This document shows, in pieces, positions 1 to 7,786 of a DNA stretch of 64,000 bases (positions are counted from its first letter, which is position 1; the number at the start of each line of letters is the position of its first letter). Both the position numbers and the translations under genes were made by a program. The notes below the pieces were generated by a model. That model had not been told where the DNA came from. It was given only the letters and a program-made list of their open reading frames with translations, and did no database searches. The stretch comes from Limimonas halophila (GTDB taxonomy: Bacteria > Pseudomonadota > Alphaproteobacteria > Kiloniellales > Rhodovibrionaceae), in the NCBI RefSeq assembly GCF_900100655.1, contig NZ_FNCE01000005.1, forward strand, positions 62,001-126,000. The letters are read 5' to 3'.

Positions 1-2
1 AC

Positions 3-818
3 TTTACCCACGTCACGCTGGCCTCGCTGAAGCAGTTGAAGGAAGACCCGCCGGCGAACACGACGATCGAGGAAAACCCGTCCCTGTATTACGTGTACCT
101 GGGAATGAACCAGGAGCACCCGAAGTTGCAGGACATCAACGTCCGGCGGGCCGTGCAGTGGGCGATCAACGTGCCGGAGGTCCTGAACGCCGCGTACTTC
201 GGTCAGGCCGAGGTCGCCACCGGCTTCGTCGCCCCCGGTCTGACCGGCCACCGCGACGCGGCGCTGATCCCGCCGGAAGGCGATCCCGACAAGGCGCGCG
301 AATACCTGAAGAAGGCCGGCGCCGAGGGGATCACGCTGCAGATCGACGCGCTCAATCAGACGAAGTTCAAGACGATGGCGGAGGTCATCCACGCCCAGCT
401 CGCCCGCGTCGGCATCAACCTGGAGATCGATGTCCAGGACGCCGGGTCGTTCTGGACCATCGGCATGGAGAGCGAGGGCGATCGCTGGAAGAAGATGCAA
501 CTGATCCTGCAGCGCTTCTCCATGGTCCCGGACCCCTATTACGCCACGACCTTCTTCACCTGCGAGCAGGTCGGCAAATGGAATTGGGAGCGGTTCTGCA
601 ACAAGCGCTTCGATGAGCTGAACGCGAAGGCCGTGACCGTCCAGGACCCCGAGGAGCGGGCCAAGATGTACCACGAGATGCAGGACCTGCTGGAGAAGTC
701 GGGCTGTTACCGCTTCCTGACCCACGAGGGCTCGCCGGCGATGTATCGCACGACGGTGACGGACCCCGCGACGCGCCCCGACGGGCGACCGCTCTACCGG
801 GACTTCAAGCCGGTCTGA
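3..818 (+). CDS. ABC transporter substrate-binding protein, family 5 (3' part)
   Basis: C-terminal part of a periplasmic solute-binding protein of the dipeptide/oligopeptide/nickel type (SBP_bac_5). The reading frame is open to the window edge, so the N-terminus and signal peptide lie upstream. Visible family features are the segment 'INVRRAVQWAINVPEVLNA', a typical 'D..VRRA...AID' helix, the later 'HAQLARVGINLEID' repeat of the lobe, and a C-terminal tail with paired Cys in the 'FFTCEQ...RFCN' region. It would deliver peptides or similar ligands to a cognate permease, which is probably upstream because nothing downstream on this strand belongs to it. The substrate cannot be told. The gene converges on glcF with about 20 bp between stops. 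Confidence 0.88.
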   Translation, partial: FTHVTLASLKQLKEDPPANTTIEENPSLYYVYLGMNQEHPKLQDINVRRAVQWAINVPEVLNAAYFGQAEVATGFVAPGLTGHRDAALIPPEGDPDKAREYLKKAGAEGITLQIDALNQTKFKTMAEVIHAQLARVGINLEIDVQDAGSFWTIGMESEGDRWKKMQLILQRFSMVPDPYYATTFFTCEQVGKWNWERFCNKRFDELNAKAVTVQDPEERAKMYHEMQDLLEKSGCYRFLTHEGSPAMYRTTVTDPATRPDGRPLYRDFKPV

Positions 819-837
819 CGACCGGCGGCCCCCCGGG

Positions 838-2130
838 TTATTCAGCCGCCGCCACGCGCGGCGGCTTCGGGCCGCCCGTCGCCCAGTCCAGCAGCTCGAC
901 GGTGTGGACGATGGGCGCGTCCAGGGCCGGGTCCAGGTGCGTCTGGCAGCCGACGTTGCCGGTGGCGACCACGTCCGGGGTGGTGCGGGTGATGTTGCCC
1001 GCCTTGCGGTCGCGAAGCTGGTTCGCCAGTTCCGGCTGGAGCAGCGAGTAGGTCCCGGCCGAGCCGCAGCACAGGTGGCCTTCCGGTACGTCCGTCACGG
1101 TATAGCCGGCAGCGCGCAGCAACTGCTTGGGCGTGCGCGTGATTCCCTGGCCGTGCTGGAGCGAGCAGGCGGCGTGGTAGGCCACGCGCAGCCCCGGCGC
1201 GGTGTCCACCTGAAGGTCCAGCTCCGCCAGCACTTCCGTGACGTCGCGGGCGAGGGCGCTGACGCGCTCGGCCCGGTGCTTCCAGGCCTCGTCGTGGCGG
1301 AAGAGGTAGCCGTAGTCCTTGATCGTCGGCCCGCAGCCGGAGGTGTTGGACACGACGGCGTCCAGCCCCTCGCCGTCCAATTCGCGCTCCCAGGCCGCGA
1401 TCGTGCGCCGCGCGTGGCCCTTCGCCGCCTCGTCGCGGCCCAGGTGCTGGACGATGGCGCCGCAGCACCCAGCGTCCTTCGGCACCACCACCTCGACGCC
1501 GTGGCGCGTCAGCAGGCGGATCGTCGCCGCGTGGATGTCGGGGGAGACGACCGGTTGCGCGCACCCGCTCAGCAGCGCCACGCGCATGCGCCGCTCGCCC
1601 TCGGCCGGGTAGACGCCCGGCCGCTCGGCCCACGACGGCGCGGGCAAGCTGGCGGGCGCGGTTGCGGCCAGGTTGCGCAGCCGCCCCGGCAGCCAGCGCG
1701 CCACCGGCCGCGCCGCCTGGGCCCCCAGCAGCGCCGCGCGGAAGCGCCGGCGGTAGGGGATCAGCTCTTCCAGCAGGCGGCGCAGCAGGCGGTCGGGCAG
1801 GGGGCGCGTGTAGGTCCGCTCGATGTGGTGGCGGCCGTGTTCCAGCAGGTGGGCGTAGTTCACCGTCGCCGGGCAGGTCGTCATGCAGGACATACAGGTG
1901 AGGCAGCGGTCCAGGTGGAGCACCGTCCTGTCGTCCGGGGTGCCGCCGTCCTCCAGCATGTTCTTGATCAGGTAGATGCGCCCGCGCGGGCTGTCGTTTT
2001 CGTCGCCCAGCAGCACGTAGGTCGGGCAGGTGGCCGTGCAGAAGCCGCAGTGCGTGCAGCTCCGCAGGATGTCGTTGGCCTCGTTCGTGTCGGGATCGGC
2101 GAGCTGGGCGATGGAGAACTGCGTCTGCAT
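838..2130 (-). CDS. glcF: Glycolate oxidase iron-sulfur subunit GlcF
   Basis: 430-residue iron-sulfur subunit of glycolate oxidase (glycolate to glyoxylate, electrons to quinone). Two ferredoxin-type clusters are visible: Cys25-28-31-35 followed by Pro, and Cys76-79-82-86 followed by Pro. The C-terminal half carries two CCG domains ('DAGCCGA' and 'HLCCGSAGT'). The ATG at 2130 is 2 bp downstream of the glcE stop, so glcD-glcE-glcF form one tightly spaced operon read on the minus strand. Length and domain order match the family. A much longer frame running through glcE and glcD in this phase is only a GC-rich shadow. A homologous lactate-type complex is the main alternative, but the three-gene order favours glycolate. 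Confidence 0.94.
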   Translation of the reverse strand: MQTQFSIAQLADPDTNEANDILRSCTHCGFCTATCPTYVLLGDENDSPRGRIYLIKNMLEDGGTPDDRTVLHLDRCLTCMSCMTTCPATVNYAHLLEHGRHHIERTYTRPLPDRLLRRLLEELIPYRRRFRAALLGAQAARPVARWLPGRLRNLAATAPASLPAPSWAERPGVYPAEGERRMRVALLSGCAQPVVSPDIHAATIRLLTRHGVEVVVPKDAGCCGAIVQHLGRDEAAKGHARRTIAAWERELDGEGLDAVVSNTSGCGPTIKDYGYLFRHDEAWKHRAERVSALARDVTEVLAELDLQVDTAPGLRVAYHAACSLQHGQGITRTPKQLLRAAGYTVTDVPEGHLCCGSAGTYSLLQPELANQLRDRKAGNITRTTPDVVATGNVGCQTHLDPALDAPIVHTVELLDWATGGPKPPRVAAAE

Positions 2131-2132
2131 CG

Positions 2133-3401
2133 TCAGCCGGCCCCGTCCATGCGGCCCGGATTGAGGATGCCGGCGGGGTCGAAGGCGGCCTTCACCTTGC
2201 GCGTCAGCGCCGCCAGCCCCGCGTCCTGCGGCTGGAAGACCTGGGCCCGGCGGCGCGCCGCCTCGCCGGCGGCGATCAGCGTGGCGTGGCCGCTCGTGCC
2301 GGCCAGTGCCGCGCGGACCTCGCGGTGGCGCGCGTCCTCGCCTTCGGGCAGGTCCAGCCAGATGCGCCCGCCGCCCTGGTCCAGGTACCAGCGCGCGTTC
2401 GCATCCAGCTCGCAGAGCTTCGCCGCCACGCGCGCGCCCTCGCTGGGCGGCACCGCCAGCCGCCACACGGCACGGCACTCGCCGCCCAGCAGCGGCGCGA
2501 CGTCGCGCACGGCGTGCCACAGCGGGCGGCTCGGTCCGTCTTCGAGGATCTCGGCCTTGGCGTAGTCGCCGACCACGTGGCGCGCCAGCTTTTCCGCCCG
2601 GTGGACGGCGGACTTGGGGGCTCCCTCCACACGCAGGAGCGTCAGGCTGGTGTCCGTTTCCGGCAGGTGCCGGTCGCTCGCCCGCTTCGCCGCCGCGTGC
2701 GGGATGTGCGCCGCGCCCGAGACGGCGTAGGCGGATTGCAGCCCGGCCGTCAGCGCCGCCACGCCCGTTTCCGCGTTCAGCCCGCGCAGCAGGATCGTGC
2801 GCGTCGCCTCCGCCGCCGGGAGCACCTTGAGCGTCACCTGCGTCATCGCGGCGAGCGTGCCGAAGCTGCCGCACATCAGCTTGGGCAGGTCGTAGCCCGT
2901 GACGTTCTTCACCACGCGGCTGCCGGCGCGGATGCGCTCGCCCGTGCCGGTGACGAGGTGCGCGCCCAGCAGGTGATCGCGCGCGCTGCCCGCCGCCACG
3001 CGCCGCGGCCCCGCCAGCCCGCACGCCAGCGCGCCGCCGATCGTCCCGGCATCCGGGCCGTGGCCGAGCAGCGGGCCGAGGTCGGGCGGCTCGAAGGCGA
3101 GTTCCTGGCCCTTGTCCGCCAGCGCCGCCGCGATCTCGGGCATGGGCGTCGCCGCGCCCGCCGCGAGCACGAGTTCCTCCGGCTCGTAGAGGTCGATGCC
3201 GGTGAAGGCGGACAGCTCGACCGGCTGCGCGGGCGGCAGCGGCTTGCCCAGCGCCTGCTTCGTGCCCGCGCCCACCAGCGCCAGCGGCCGTTCGCCGCCG
3301 TGCGCGTCCGCCACCAGCGCGGCCAGCTCGTCCGCATCCGCCGGGCGGGCGGCGCGGGCGTGGATCGTTTCGGGCGCGGAATCGCCGTCGCTCACGCTCA
3401 C
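2133..3401 (-). CDS. glcE: Glycolate oxidase FAD-binding subunit GlcE
   Basis: 422-residue subunit with an FAD_binding_4 fold. The region around residues 110-150 holds the 'GPDAGTIGGALACGLAGPRR' flavin-contact motif, and 'VVKNVTGYDLPKLMCGSFG' is a strong GlcE signature. It works with GlcD and GlcF in membrane-associated oxidation of glycolate. The start is a GTG at 3401, three bases after the glcD stop; no better-placed ATG is present. The C-terminus 'DPAGILNPGRM' matches the FAD-oxidase family ending. Translational coupling with both neighbours is likely from the spacing. Confidence 0.93.
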   Translation of the reverse strand: MSVSDGDSAPETIHARAARPADADELAALVADAHGGERPLALVGAGTKQALGKPLPPAQPVELSAFTGIDLYEPEELVLAAGAATPMPEIAAALADKGQELAFEPPDLGPLLGHGPDAGTIGGALACGLAGPRRVAAGSARDHLLGAHLVTGTGERIRAGSRVVKNVTGYDLPKLMCGSFGTLAAMTQVTLKVLPAAEATRTILLRGLNAETGVAALTAGLQSAYAVSGAAHIPHAAAKRASDRHLPETDTSLTLLRVEGAPKSAVHRAEKLARHVVGDYAKAEILEDGPSRPLWHAVRDVAPLLGGECRAVWRLAVPPSEGARVAAKLCELDANARWYLDQGGGRIWLDLPEGEDARHREVRAALAGTSGHATLIAAGEAARRRAQVFQPQDAGLAALTRKVKAAFDPAGILNPGRMDGAG

Positions 3402-3404
3402 CCC

Positions 3405-4895
3405 TCAGAACCGCGGCAGGTCGGGGAAGGGCATCTGCCCGTGGTGGATGTGCATGCGCCCCAGCTCGGCGCAGCGGTGGAGGGTCGGGAACATCTTGCC
3501 CGGGTTGAGCAGCCCCTGGTCGTCGAAGGCGCACTTGATGCGGTTCTGGAGCTTCAGCTCGGTGTCGTTGAACATCGTGCCCATCAGGTCGCGCTTTTCC
3601 ACGCCCACGCCGTGCTCGCCCGTGAGCACGCCGCCCGCCTCGACGCAGGCGCGCAGGATGTCGGCGCCGAAGTCCTCCGCGCGGTGCAGCTGGTCGGGAT
3701 CGTTGGCGTCGTACATGATCAGCGGGTGCAGGTTGCCGTCGCCGGCGTGGAAGACGTTGGCGACCCCGAGCCCGTAGTGCTCGCTCAGCTCGCGGATGCG
3801 GGTGAGCACGGAGGCCATGCGGTGGCGCGGGATGGTGCCGTCCATGACGTAGTAGTCGGGCGTGATGCGGCCCACGGCCGGGAAGGCCGCCTTGCGCCCG
3901 GCCCAGAAGCGCGCGCGCTCGTCGTCGTCGTGGCTGACGCGCTCGTAGGTGGCGCCGTTGTTTTCCGCCAGGTGCGAGACGCGGGACAGCAGCTCCTCCA
4001 CCTCGGCCTCTGGGCCGTCCAGCTCCACGATGAGCAGAGCTTCGCTGTCGGTCGGGTAGCCGGCCTGGACGAAGTCCTCGGCCACGCGGATGGCGGGGCC
4101 GTCCATCATCTCCGCGCCCGCGGGCACGATGCCGTTGGCCAGGATGTCGGCCACGGTGTCGCCCGCCTGCTCGGCGGAGGGGAAGCCCAGCAGCACGGCG
4201 CGCGCGCTTTCCGGCGCGGGCAGGATGCGCACCGTGACCTCGGTGACGACGCCCAAGAGCCCCTCGGAGCCGACCATGAGGCCGAGCAGGTCGTAGCCCT
4301 CGGGCTCGCCGTGCTTGCCGCCCAGGCGCAGAACCGTGCCGTCGATGAGCACCATCTCCACGCCCAGCACGTTGTTGGTGGTCAGCCCGTACTTCAGGCA
4401 GTGCACCCCGCCCGCGTTCTCGGCGACGTTGCCGCCGATGGAGCAGGCGATCTGGCTGGACGGATCGGGGGCGTAATAAAAGCCCTCGTGCTCGACGGCC
4501 TGCGTGACGGCCAGGTTGGTCACGCCGGGCTGGGCGACCACGCAGCGGTTGTCGAAATCGATGTCCAGGATCTGCTTGAACTTGCCCAGCCCCAGCAGCA
4601 CGCCGTCTTCCAGCGGCAGCGCCCCGCCCGAGAGCGAGGTGCCGGAGCCGCGCGGCACCACGCGGATGCCGTGCTGGTGGCAGTACGCCAGCACGCGGCT
4701 GACCTGCGCGGTCGTTTCCGGCAGCACCACCACGAGCGGCGCCTGGCGGTAGGCCGTGAGGCCGTCGGCCTCGTAGGCGCGGCGCTCCTGCGCGCTGGAA
4801 ATGACGCAGTGATCGGGGATCAGGTCCGTGAGATCGCGCGCGATGGCGTCGGCGCGGTTCAGCACGTCCTGATTCGGGGCCGGCATCTCGACCAT
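3405..4895 (-). CDS. glcD: Glycolate oxidase catalytic subunit GlcD
   Basis: 496-residue FAD-linked oxidase with FAD_binding_4 in the N-terminal half ('VVPRGSGTSLSGGALP', 'SIGGNVAENAGGVHCLKYG') and an FAD-oxidase C domain with 'HAGDGNLHP' and 'GVLTGEHGVGVEKR', the classic GlcD/D-lactate dehydrogenase signatures. It oxidises glycolate to glyoxylate, which could feed the malyl-CoA lyase encoded near 34.6-35.6 kb. First gene of glcDEF. ATG at 4895 is used here; a second ATG three codons in is possible. A short inverted repeat about 135 bp upstream may be the operator. Confidence 0.94.
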   Translation of the reverse strand: MVEMPAPNQDVLNRADAIARDLTDLIPDHCVISSAQERRAYEADGLTAYRQAPLVVVLPETTAQVSRVLAYCHQHGIRVVPRGSGTSLSGGALPLEDGVLLGLGKFKQILDIDFDNRCVVAQPGVTNLAVTQAVEHEGFYYAPDPSSQIACSIGGNVAENAGGVHCLKYGLTTNNVLGVEMVLIDGTVLRLGGKHGEPEGYDLLGLMVGSEGLLGVVTEVTVRILPAPESARAVLLGFPSAEQAGDTVADILANGIVPAGAEMMDGPAIRVAEDFVQAGYPTDSEALLIVELDGPEAEVEELLSRVSHLAENNGATYERVSHDDDERARFWAGRKAAFPAVGRITPDYYVMDGTIPRHRMASVLTRIRELSEHYGLGVANVFHAGDGNLHPLIMYDANDPDQLHRAEDFGADILRACVEAGGVLTGEHGVGVEKRDLMGTMFNDTELKLQNRIKCAFDDQGLLNPGKMFPTLHRCAELGRMHIHHGQMPFPDLPRF

Positions 4896-5028
4896 GGCAG
4901 CCTCCCGGCCGGGCGCGTGATGCAGCCCGGTGTATTCGGGGAAGCGTGCCCCCGGCGCGGAGACCGGTCAAGTTCCGCTTGCGAAGACCTCAGCAAGCAG
5001 CGCCTGCACGCGACAGCGTGCGCGACAG

Positions 5029-5047
5029 TGGTTTTAAACAAAAACCA
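5029..5047. promoter_or_regulatory. Inverted repeat upstream of glcDEF, possible operator
   Basis: Arms TGGTTTT (5029-5035) and AAAACCA (5041-5047) are exact reverse complements around a 5-bp spacer, in an AT-rich patch of otherwise GC-rich DNA between rpmJ and glcD. The geometry fits a dimeric repressor or activator site for glcDEF. Regulator unknown; no regulator gene lies next to the operon in this window. Confidence 0.35.
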
Positions 5048-5132
5048 TTCGTTTAGCGGGGCTTTGCCTGCGCGCGACTTGGCGCGACCGGAATCGGAGA
5101 GCGGTTCGTCGGGCGATGCGGGCACACGAAAA

Positions 5133-5164
5133 CGGGGAGCCGGGCTGATTCACCCGGCTCCCCG
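5133..5164 (-). terminator. Rho-independent terminator downstream of rpmJ
   Basis: A perfect 12-bp stem (5133-5144 against 5153-5164) with an 8-base loop. On the minus strand it is followed by a T run (AAAA at 5129-5132 on the plus strand), as expected for termination of the rpmJ transcript about 75 bp past its stop. TTTT also follows on the plus side, so it could work in both directions. The rest of the 4896-5237 gap holds only this terminator and the glc upstream region. Confidence 0.85.
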
Positions 5165-5237
5165 GTTTTCTTTCCGGCGTGCCGCCGCATAAAGCCCCGC
5201 GCCCGGCCGGGCGCGGCCCCGTTTCAACGTGCCGGGC

Positions 5238-5363
5238 TTAGCCCTGGCGCGCCTTGAACTTGGGGTTCTGCTTGTTGATGACGTAGATGCGGCCGCGGCG
5301 CTTGACGAGGCGGCAATTCTTGTCGCGCTTCTTCAGGCTGCGCAGCGAGTTGGCAGTGCGCAT
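5238..5363 (-). CDS. rpmJ: 50S ribosomal protein L36
   Basis: 41-residue bL36 of the longer alphaproteobacterial form without the zinc-ribbon Cys set: '[19 protein letters not shown]' leads into '[20 protein letters not shown]', a near-textbook match to this class. It is a small, very basic component of the large ribosomal subunit. The ATG at 5363 is chosen because the conserved domain starts there; an in-frame extension upstream to 5462 has no family similarity. It is a single-gene unit with its own strong terminator. In other alphaproteobacteria rpmJ also lies outside the main ribosomal operons. Confidence 0.95.
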   Translation of the reverse strand: MRTANSLRSLKKRDKNCRLVKRRGRIYVINKQNPKFKARQG

Positions 5364-5510
5364 CGCTCTCGGCCTCACGATCCGGTTGGGTGTTGCGGGA
5401 CGACCGGGGCATCCCCCGGGTGCTGAGGCGCGGAAGCTAGGCATCCGGGCCGGCCGCGTCAAGATAGAGCGCCCGCGTCAAGGCGCGCCGGGCCGCCGCT
5501 TCGGCCGGAC

Positions 5511-6479
5511 CTACCAGTCGGCCAGCATCCTGTTCTCGTCCTTCTTGAGCGCGTGGAAGCGATAGACCCGCAACTCGCCCTGCTGCAAGGCTTGCAGGCG
5601 GCGCGTCCACAACTCCGCTTCCTCCAGCACCAGCTCGCCCAATTCGCGGATGCGCCCCGAATCCCGGGCGCTCTGCATGTAGGCGGCCCAGGCGTGCTGG
5701 ATGGTCGCCGCGACCTGATTCGTGACGTCCTCGGTGATGGGAATCTTCAGCTTGCGGTCCTTCAGCGCGTCCTTGTAGTCGTCCACGCTGTAGAGCGTCA
5801 CCGGCGTGCGCTCGCGCTGGCGCCAGGCGTCGATCAGCGCCGACTCCTGCACCGTGCTGTCCTGCACGACGTAGTCGGTGAACAGCAGCTGCCCGCCGGG
5901 CTTGAGCGCTTCCTCCAGGCGGTCCAGCAGCGTGAGCTTGTCGCCCACGCGGAAGAAGGCTTCCTTGGCGAAGATGCGGTCGTAGCCGCGCGCCTTGAGG
6001 TCCGGGTCGTCCAGCGACTCGTGGTGAACCGGGGCTTTGCGCGTCAGTCCGGCGCGCTCGGACAGGGTGTGCGCCACTTCGGCGAGCTGGGGATCGGGCT
6101 CGATCCCCGTCATCCAGCAGTCGTAGGCGCGGCAGATGGCGCGCGTGCCCCCGCCCAGGCCGCAGCCGGCGTCGAGCACGCTCATCGAGGAATCCAGCCC
6201 CATCGGCGCGCACAGCCCGACGATGTGATCGCGGTCCCCCGGCCGGTCGAGGCCGCGGCCCCACAGTTCCTGAACGAACGAGATGCGCGCGTCGTCCCAG
6301 GGCACCTTGGCTTCCGGCGCGCGCACCTCGTGGCCGGTTTTCGCGGGTTTGCGCTTGCGCGGGGCCGGCAGGTAGACGTCGTAGCCCTCCCACCACGCCT
6401 TCAAGCGCGCCGACAGCGGAATGCGGCCGCTGGCGACGTCCTCGCGCTTGAGGCGGATGGAGGTCTTGGCGGCAGCCAT
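5511..6479 (-). CDS. SAM-dependent class I methyltransferase
   Basis: 322-residue methyltransferase. Motif I 'VLDAGCGLGGGTRAIC' lies near residues 105-120, followed by 'GIEPDPQLAEVA' (acidic ribose-binding position) and 'ALKPGGQLLFTDYV' (motif III). The N-terminal 'SARLKAWWEGYDVYLP' and the overall layout resemble small-molecule or lipid methyltransferases such as phosphoethanolamine/sarcosine N-methyltransferases, but substrate residues cannot be assigned. The ATG at 6479 removes an unlikely 11-residue extension. It is flanked by rpmJ and cox11 but not coupled to either. A TTAA-N7-TTAA box about 60 bp upstream suggests CtrA (cell-cycle) control. Confidence 0.85.
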   Translation of the reverse strand: MAAAKTSIRLKREDVASGRIPLSARLKAWWEGYDVYLPAPRKRKPAKTGHEVRAPEAKVPWDDARISFVQELWGRGLDRPGDRDHIVGLCAPMGLDSSMSVLDAGCGLGGGTRAICRAYDCWMTGIEPDPQLAEVAHTLSERAGLTRKAPVHHESLDDPDLKARGYDRIFAKEAFFRVGDKLTLLDRLEEALKPGGQLLFTDYVVQDSTVQESALIDAWRQRERTPVTLYSVDDYKDALKDRKLKIPITEDVTNQVAATIQHAWAAYMQSARDSGRIRELGELVLEEAELWTRRLQALQQGELRVYRFHALKKDENRMLADW

Positions 6480-6537
6480 GGAACCACCCGTGGGCACACA
6501 ATCACACCACACGGTTGCAAGGCTGCTGCCATCGCCC

Positions 6538-6552
6538 TTAAGAAATTGTTAA
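6538..6552 (-). promoter_or_regulatory. CtrA-type box TTAA-N7-TTAA
   Basis: The exact pattern TTAA (6538-6541), seven bases, TTAA (6549-6552) lies about 60 bp upstream of the methyltransferase start on the minus strand. This is the full consensus for the alphaproteobacterial response regulator CtrA. TTAA is rare in this GC-rich window, which makes chance less likely. Binding is inferred, not shown. Confidence 0.5.
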
Positions 6553-6576
6553 CGTCGATCAAGTGCAGCGGCGCGC

Positions 6577-7203
6577 TCAACCGCGCGAGTCCCCATCCGG
6601 CTGGCCGCCGTTTTCCGGCTGACGGCTCGTCTGCGGCGTGTCCAGGCGGTCCAGATCCTTCGCGCCCTCGGGGTTCGCGGAGTGGAAGAAGGTGTAGGAC
6701 AGCGTCAGCTGGCGCACGTCGTCGGTCGTGGAGTCCTTCAGCATCTGCGGCGAGACGAAGAACTGCACCGGCATGCGCACGTGCTGGCCGGGCTTCAGGC
6801 GCTCCTCGGTGAAGCAGAAGCACTCGATCTTGGAGATGTACTCCCCGACTTTCAGCGGGGTGACGTTGTAGGCCGCGTGGGAGACGATGGCCTCGTTCGA
6901 GGTGTTCTCGGCTTCGAAGAAGACGGTGTTGCGCTCGCCCACCTGCACGGTGACGGTCTTGGGCGGCGTCACGGTCCACGGCAGGTCGTCGGCCACCTGG
7001 GTGGAAAAGCGCACGCGCACCTTTTGGTCGACCACCTGCGTCTGCGTGCCGGCGTCCGCGCGCTGGGTGGTGCCGCCGATCCCGGTGACGCGGCAGAACA
7101 TGTCGTAAAGCGGCGCCGCATAGTAGACGAGCGTGCCCATGCCCGCCAGGACGACCATGATCGGCAGAAGCGTGCGCCAGTGCCGCGGAACCAGCCGTCG
7201 CAT
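6577..7203 (-). CDS. ctaG: Cytochrome c oxidase assembly protein CtaG/Cox11
   Basis: 208-residue inner-membrane copper chaperone that supplies Cu(B) to cytochrome c oxidase subunit I. One N-terminal membrane segment (about residues 11-30, 'LLPIMVVLAGMGTLVYYAAP') is followed by 'LYDMFCRVTGIGGTTQ', the conserved Cox11 neck with Cys37. The periplasmic beta domain carries the copper motif 'KIECFCFTEE' with Cys128 and Cys130. ATG 7203 is chosen because the membrane helix begins there; a 51-residue upstream extension lacks similarity. No other cox genes are adjacent, so the gene is detached from its usual operon here. Confidence 0.93.
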   Translation of the reverse strand: MRRLVPRHWRTLLPIMVVLAGMGTLVYYAAPLYDMFCRVTGIGGTTQRADAGTQTQVVDQKVRVRFSTQVADDLPWTVTPPKTVTVQVGERNTVFFEAENTSNEAIVSHAAYNVTPLKVGEYISKIECFCFTEERLKPGQHVRMPVQFFVSPQMLKDSTTDDVRQLTLSYTFFHSANPEGAKDLDRLDTPQTSRQPENGGQPDGDSRG

Positions 7204-7497
7204 GCGTGCTCTCCTCAGCGAGCGATCTACCCTTGCGTCACGTCTATGGGACAGCGGGCGCGAGGGAGCAAGCGGGGTGCGGCGAATTGCCCCCTTCGAC
7301 AGCTGGCGGCAGCCCGCCCCGAGCCGATATATGGAACGCGGATGTCCGCGCACCACCCCGATCGGCTAACCGGGGGGTCGCGGAAGCGTGACCCCGGTGG
7401 GCATTGCTGCGCGTGATGTGCGGCCGCGGTTCCGGTACACTCGCATTAACAGTTGAAGGCTGTCCGACCGACGACAGCCGTGAAGGGGAATACCGCG

Positions 7498-7719
7498 ATG
7501 GCAGCAAGCCAACGACCCGCCGATCCCGGGCGACCGTGCTCGGCCCTCGCCGTCCTCGCCCCGGACGTGCAGGCGATCGTTCAGGCCGAGTGCCCGCGCT
7601 GCAAGGGTATCGGGCCGGACTGCATCGCCGAGCGGCTTTGGGAATTGGCCGCCGCGGATTGCGTGCCGCCGCGCTCGACCACGCTCCAGCGCCTGCGCCG
7701 GCCCGAGGACGATACGTAA
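7498..7719 (+). CDS. Small hypothetical protein with CPxC motif
   Basis: 73-residue protein starting at an ATG with a good Shine-Dalgarno (GAAGGGG) upstream. No family recognised. The centre reads 'VQAECPRCKGIGPDC', so three Cys in a CxxC-x5-C spacing that could bind zinc or form a disulfide. Signal peptide and membrane segment are absent. It stands alone between ctaG (divergent) and the symporter (convergent). The preceding 294 bp (7204-7497) shows no other gene. Coding status rests on the ribosome binding site and composition only. Confidence 0.5.
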   Translation: MAASQRPADPGRPCSALAVLAPDVQAIVQAECPRCKGIGPDCIAERLWELAAADCVPPRSTTLQRLRRPEDDT

Positions 7720-7786
7720 CAATCACGGCAAGCGCCGAGGCCCGGGTGCCATCGGCGCGATAGCCCACTCCCCCGTACGCTTCCGT

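Noticed and set aside
838-4971. One open frame of 1377 codons spanning glcF, glcE and glcD
   Set aside because: Only its last 430 codons read as GlcF; the rest is Arg/Gly/Ala-rich shadow antiphase to GlcE and GlcD, which have full family motifs in their own frames.
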